From the NCBI GenBank assembly GCA_965220665.1, contig CBDCQQ010000005.1:186001-250000 (forward strand): 64,000 nucleotides of DNA. The letters run 5' to 3'. The position numbers were made by a program, and so were the translations under genes. This DNA comes from JAJDZL01 sp965220665. Its GTDB lineage: Bacteria > Pseudomonadota > Gammaproteobacteria > Arenicellales > JAJDZL01. Positions 63,963 through 64,000 of this stretch are shown here, in pieces. Every line of letters starts with the position of its first letter. The first letter of the stretch is position 1. The notes beneath the pieces are model-generated. The model was not told the origin of the DNA and ran no database searches. It saw only the letters and a program-made list of their open reading frames with translations.

Positions 63963-64000
63963 AACGTAAGTTACCTCGATATATTTGGTTGCAAAATTAA

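Overview
This 64-kb window looks like a piece of a gammaproteobacterial chromosome of moderate GC content (judged by eye, not computed). The organism call rests on the housekeeping set: direct glutaminyl-tRNA synthetase, GshB, SohB, PanC, ArgB, a TerB/DnaJ co-chaperone and a MoeA of ordinary length. The catabolic genes (sulfoacetaldehyde acetyltransferase, DMSP demethylase, dimethylglycine/sarcosine dehydrogenase) suggest a marine or marine-host-associated heterotroph. That ecological reading is inference.

Layout. 1-6.5 kb is an insertion-sequence graveyard: the 3' end of an IS256-type transposase, a truncated OLD/AAA ATPase gene, an intact IS630 element inserted at that gene's start codon, an IS21 istA remnant, a broken AlbA/Schlafen-type gene with a triplicated 24-bp repeat, and an intact IS4 element with a fold-back repeat over its ribosome binding site. 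6.9-17 kb is housekeeping: tRNA-Ala(GGC), gltX, gshB, glnS, a VOC protein, sohB, a gamma-carbonic anhydrase, a quinone reductase, panC and mmsA. 17.3-20.3 kb is a small accessory pocket with an orphan AAA ATPase and a frameshifted secreted protein.

20.5-34.9 kb is the metabolic centre. On the minus strand an omega-amino acid:pyruvate aminotransferase is followed by a Pot-type ABC importer (binding protein, ATPase, two permeases) and a core MetE-like methyltransferase. Divergently on the plus strand lie ald, xsc, pta, dmdA and hutF. Ald + transaminase + Xsc + Pta form a complete route from taurine (or a similar amino-sulfonate) to sulfite and acetyl-CoA, and DmdA demethylates DMSP onto tetrahydrofolate. 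The second permease carries an unexplained C-terminal tail with three KGTEGYQ-type repeats. 35-47 kb holds citrate synthase, a GFA-type enzyme, AlaX, a second class-III aminotransferase that resembles taurine:pyruvate aminotransferase, a two-domain dimethylglycine/sarcosine dehydrogenase, an AraC-Ogt repair protein, a class-V PLP enzyme, an EamA transporter, TenA and an enolase-superfamily enzyme. 47.5-49.7 kb has an exported intradiol dioxygenase-like protein and a hipBA module with palindromic operators.

50.2-56.1 kb is a thiamin salvage operon behind a TPP riboswitch: thiM, thiE, thiD, an orphan TRAP-type binding protein, and a ThiZXY-like precursor importer. No de novo thiC or thiG is present here, and TenA 5 kb upstream fits the same salvage theme. 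56-64 kb returns to general genes: a DUF6494-like protein, moeA, a second quinone reductase, the TerB/DnaJ protein, two EamA transporters, msrB, argB and a small heat-shock protein with a clear rho-independent terminator.
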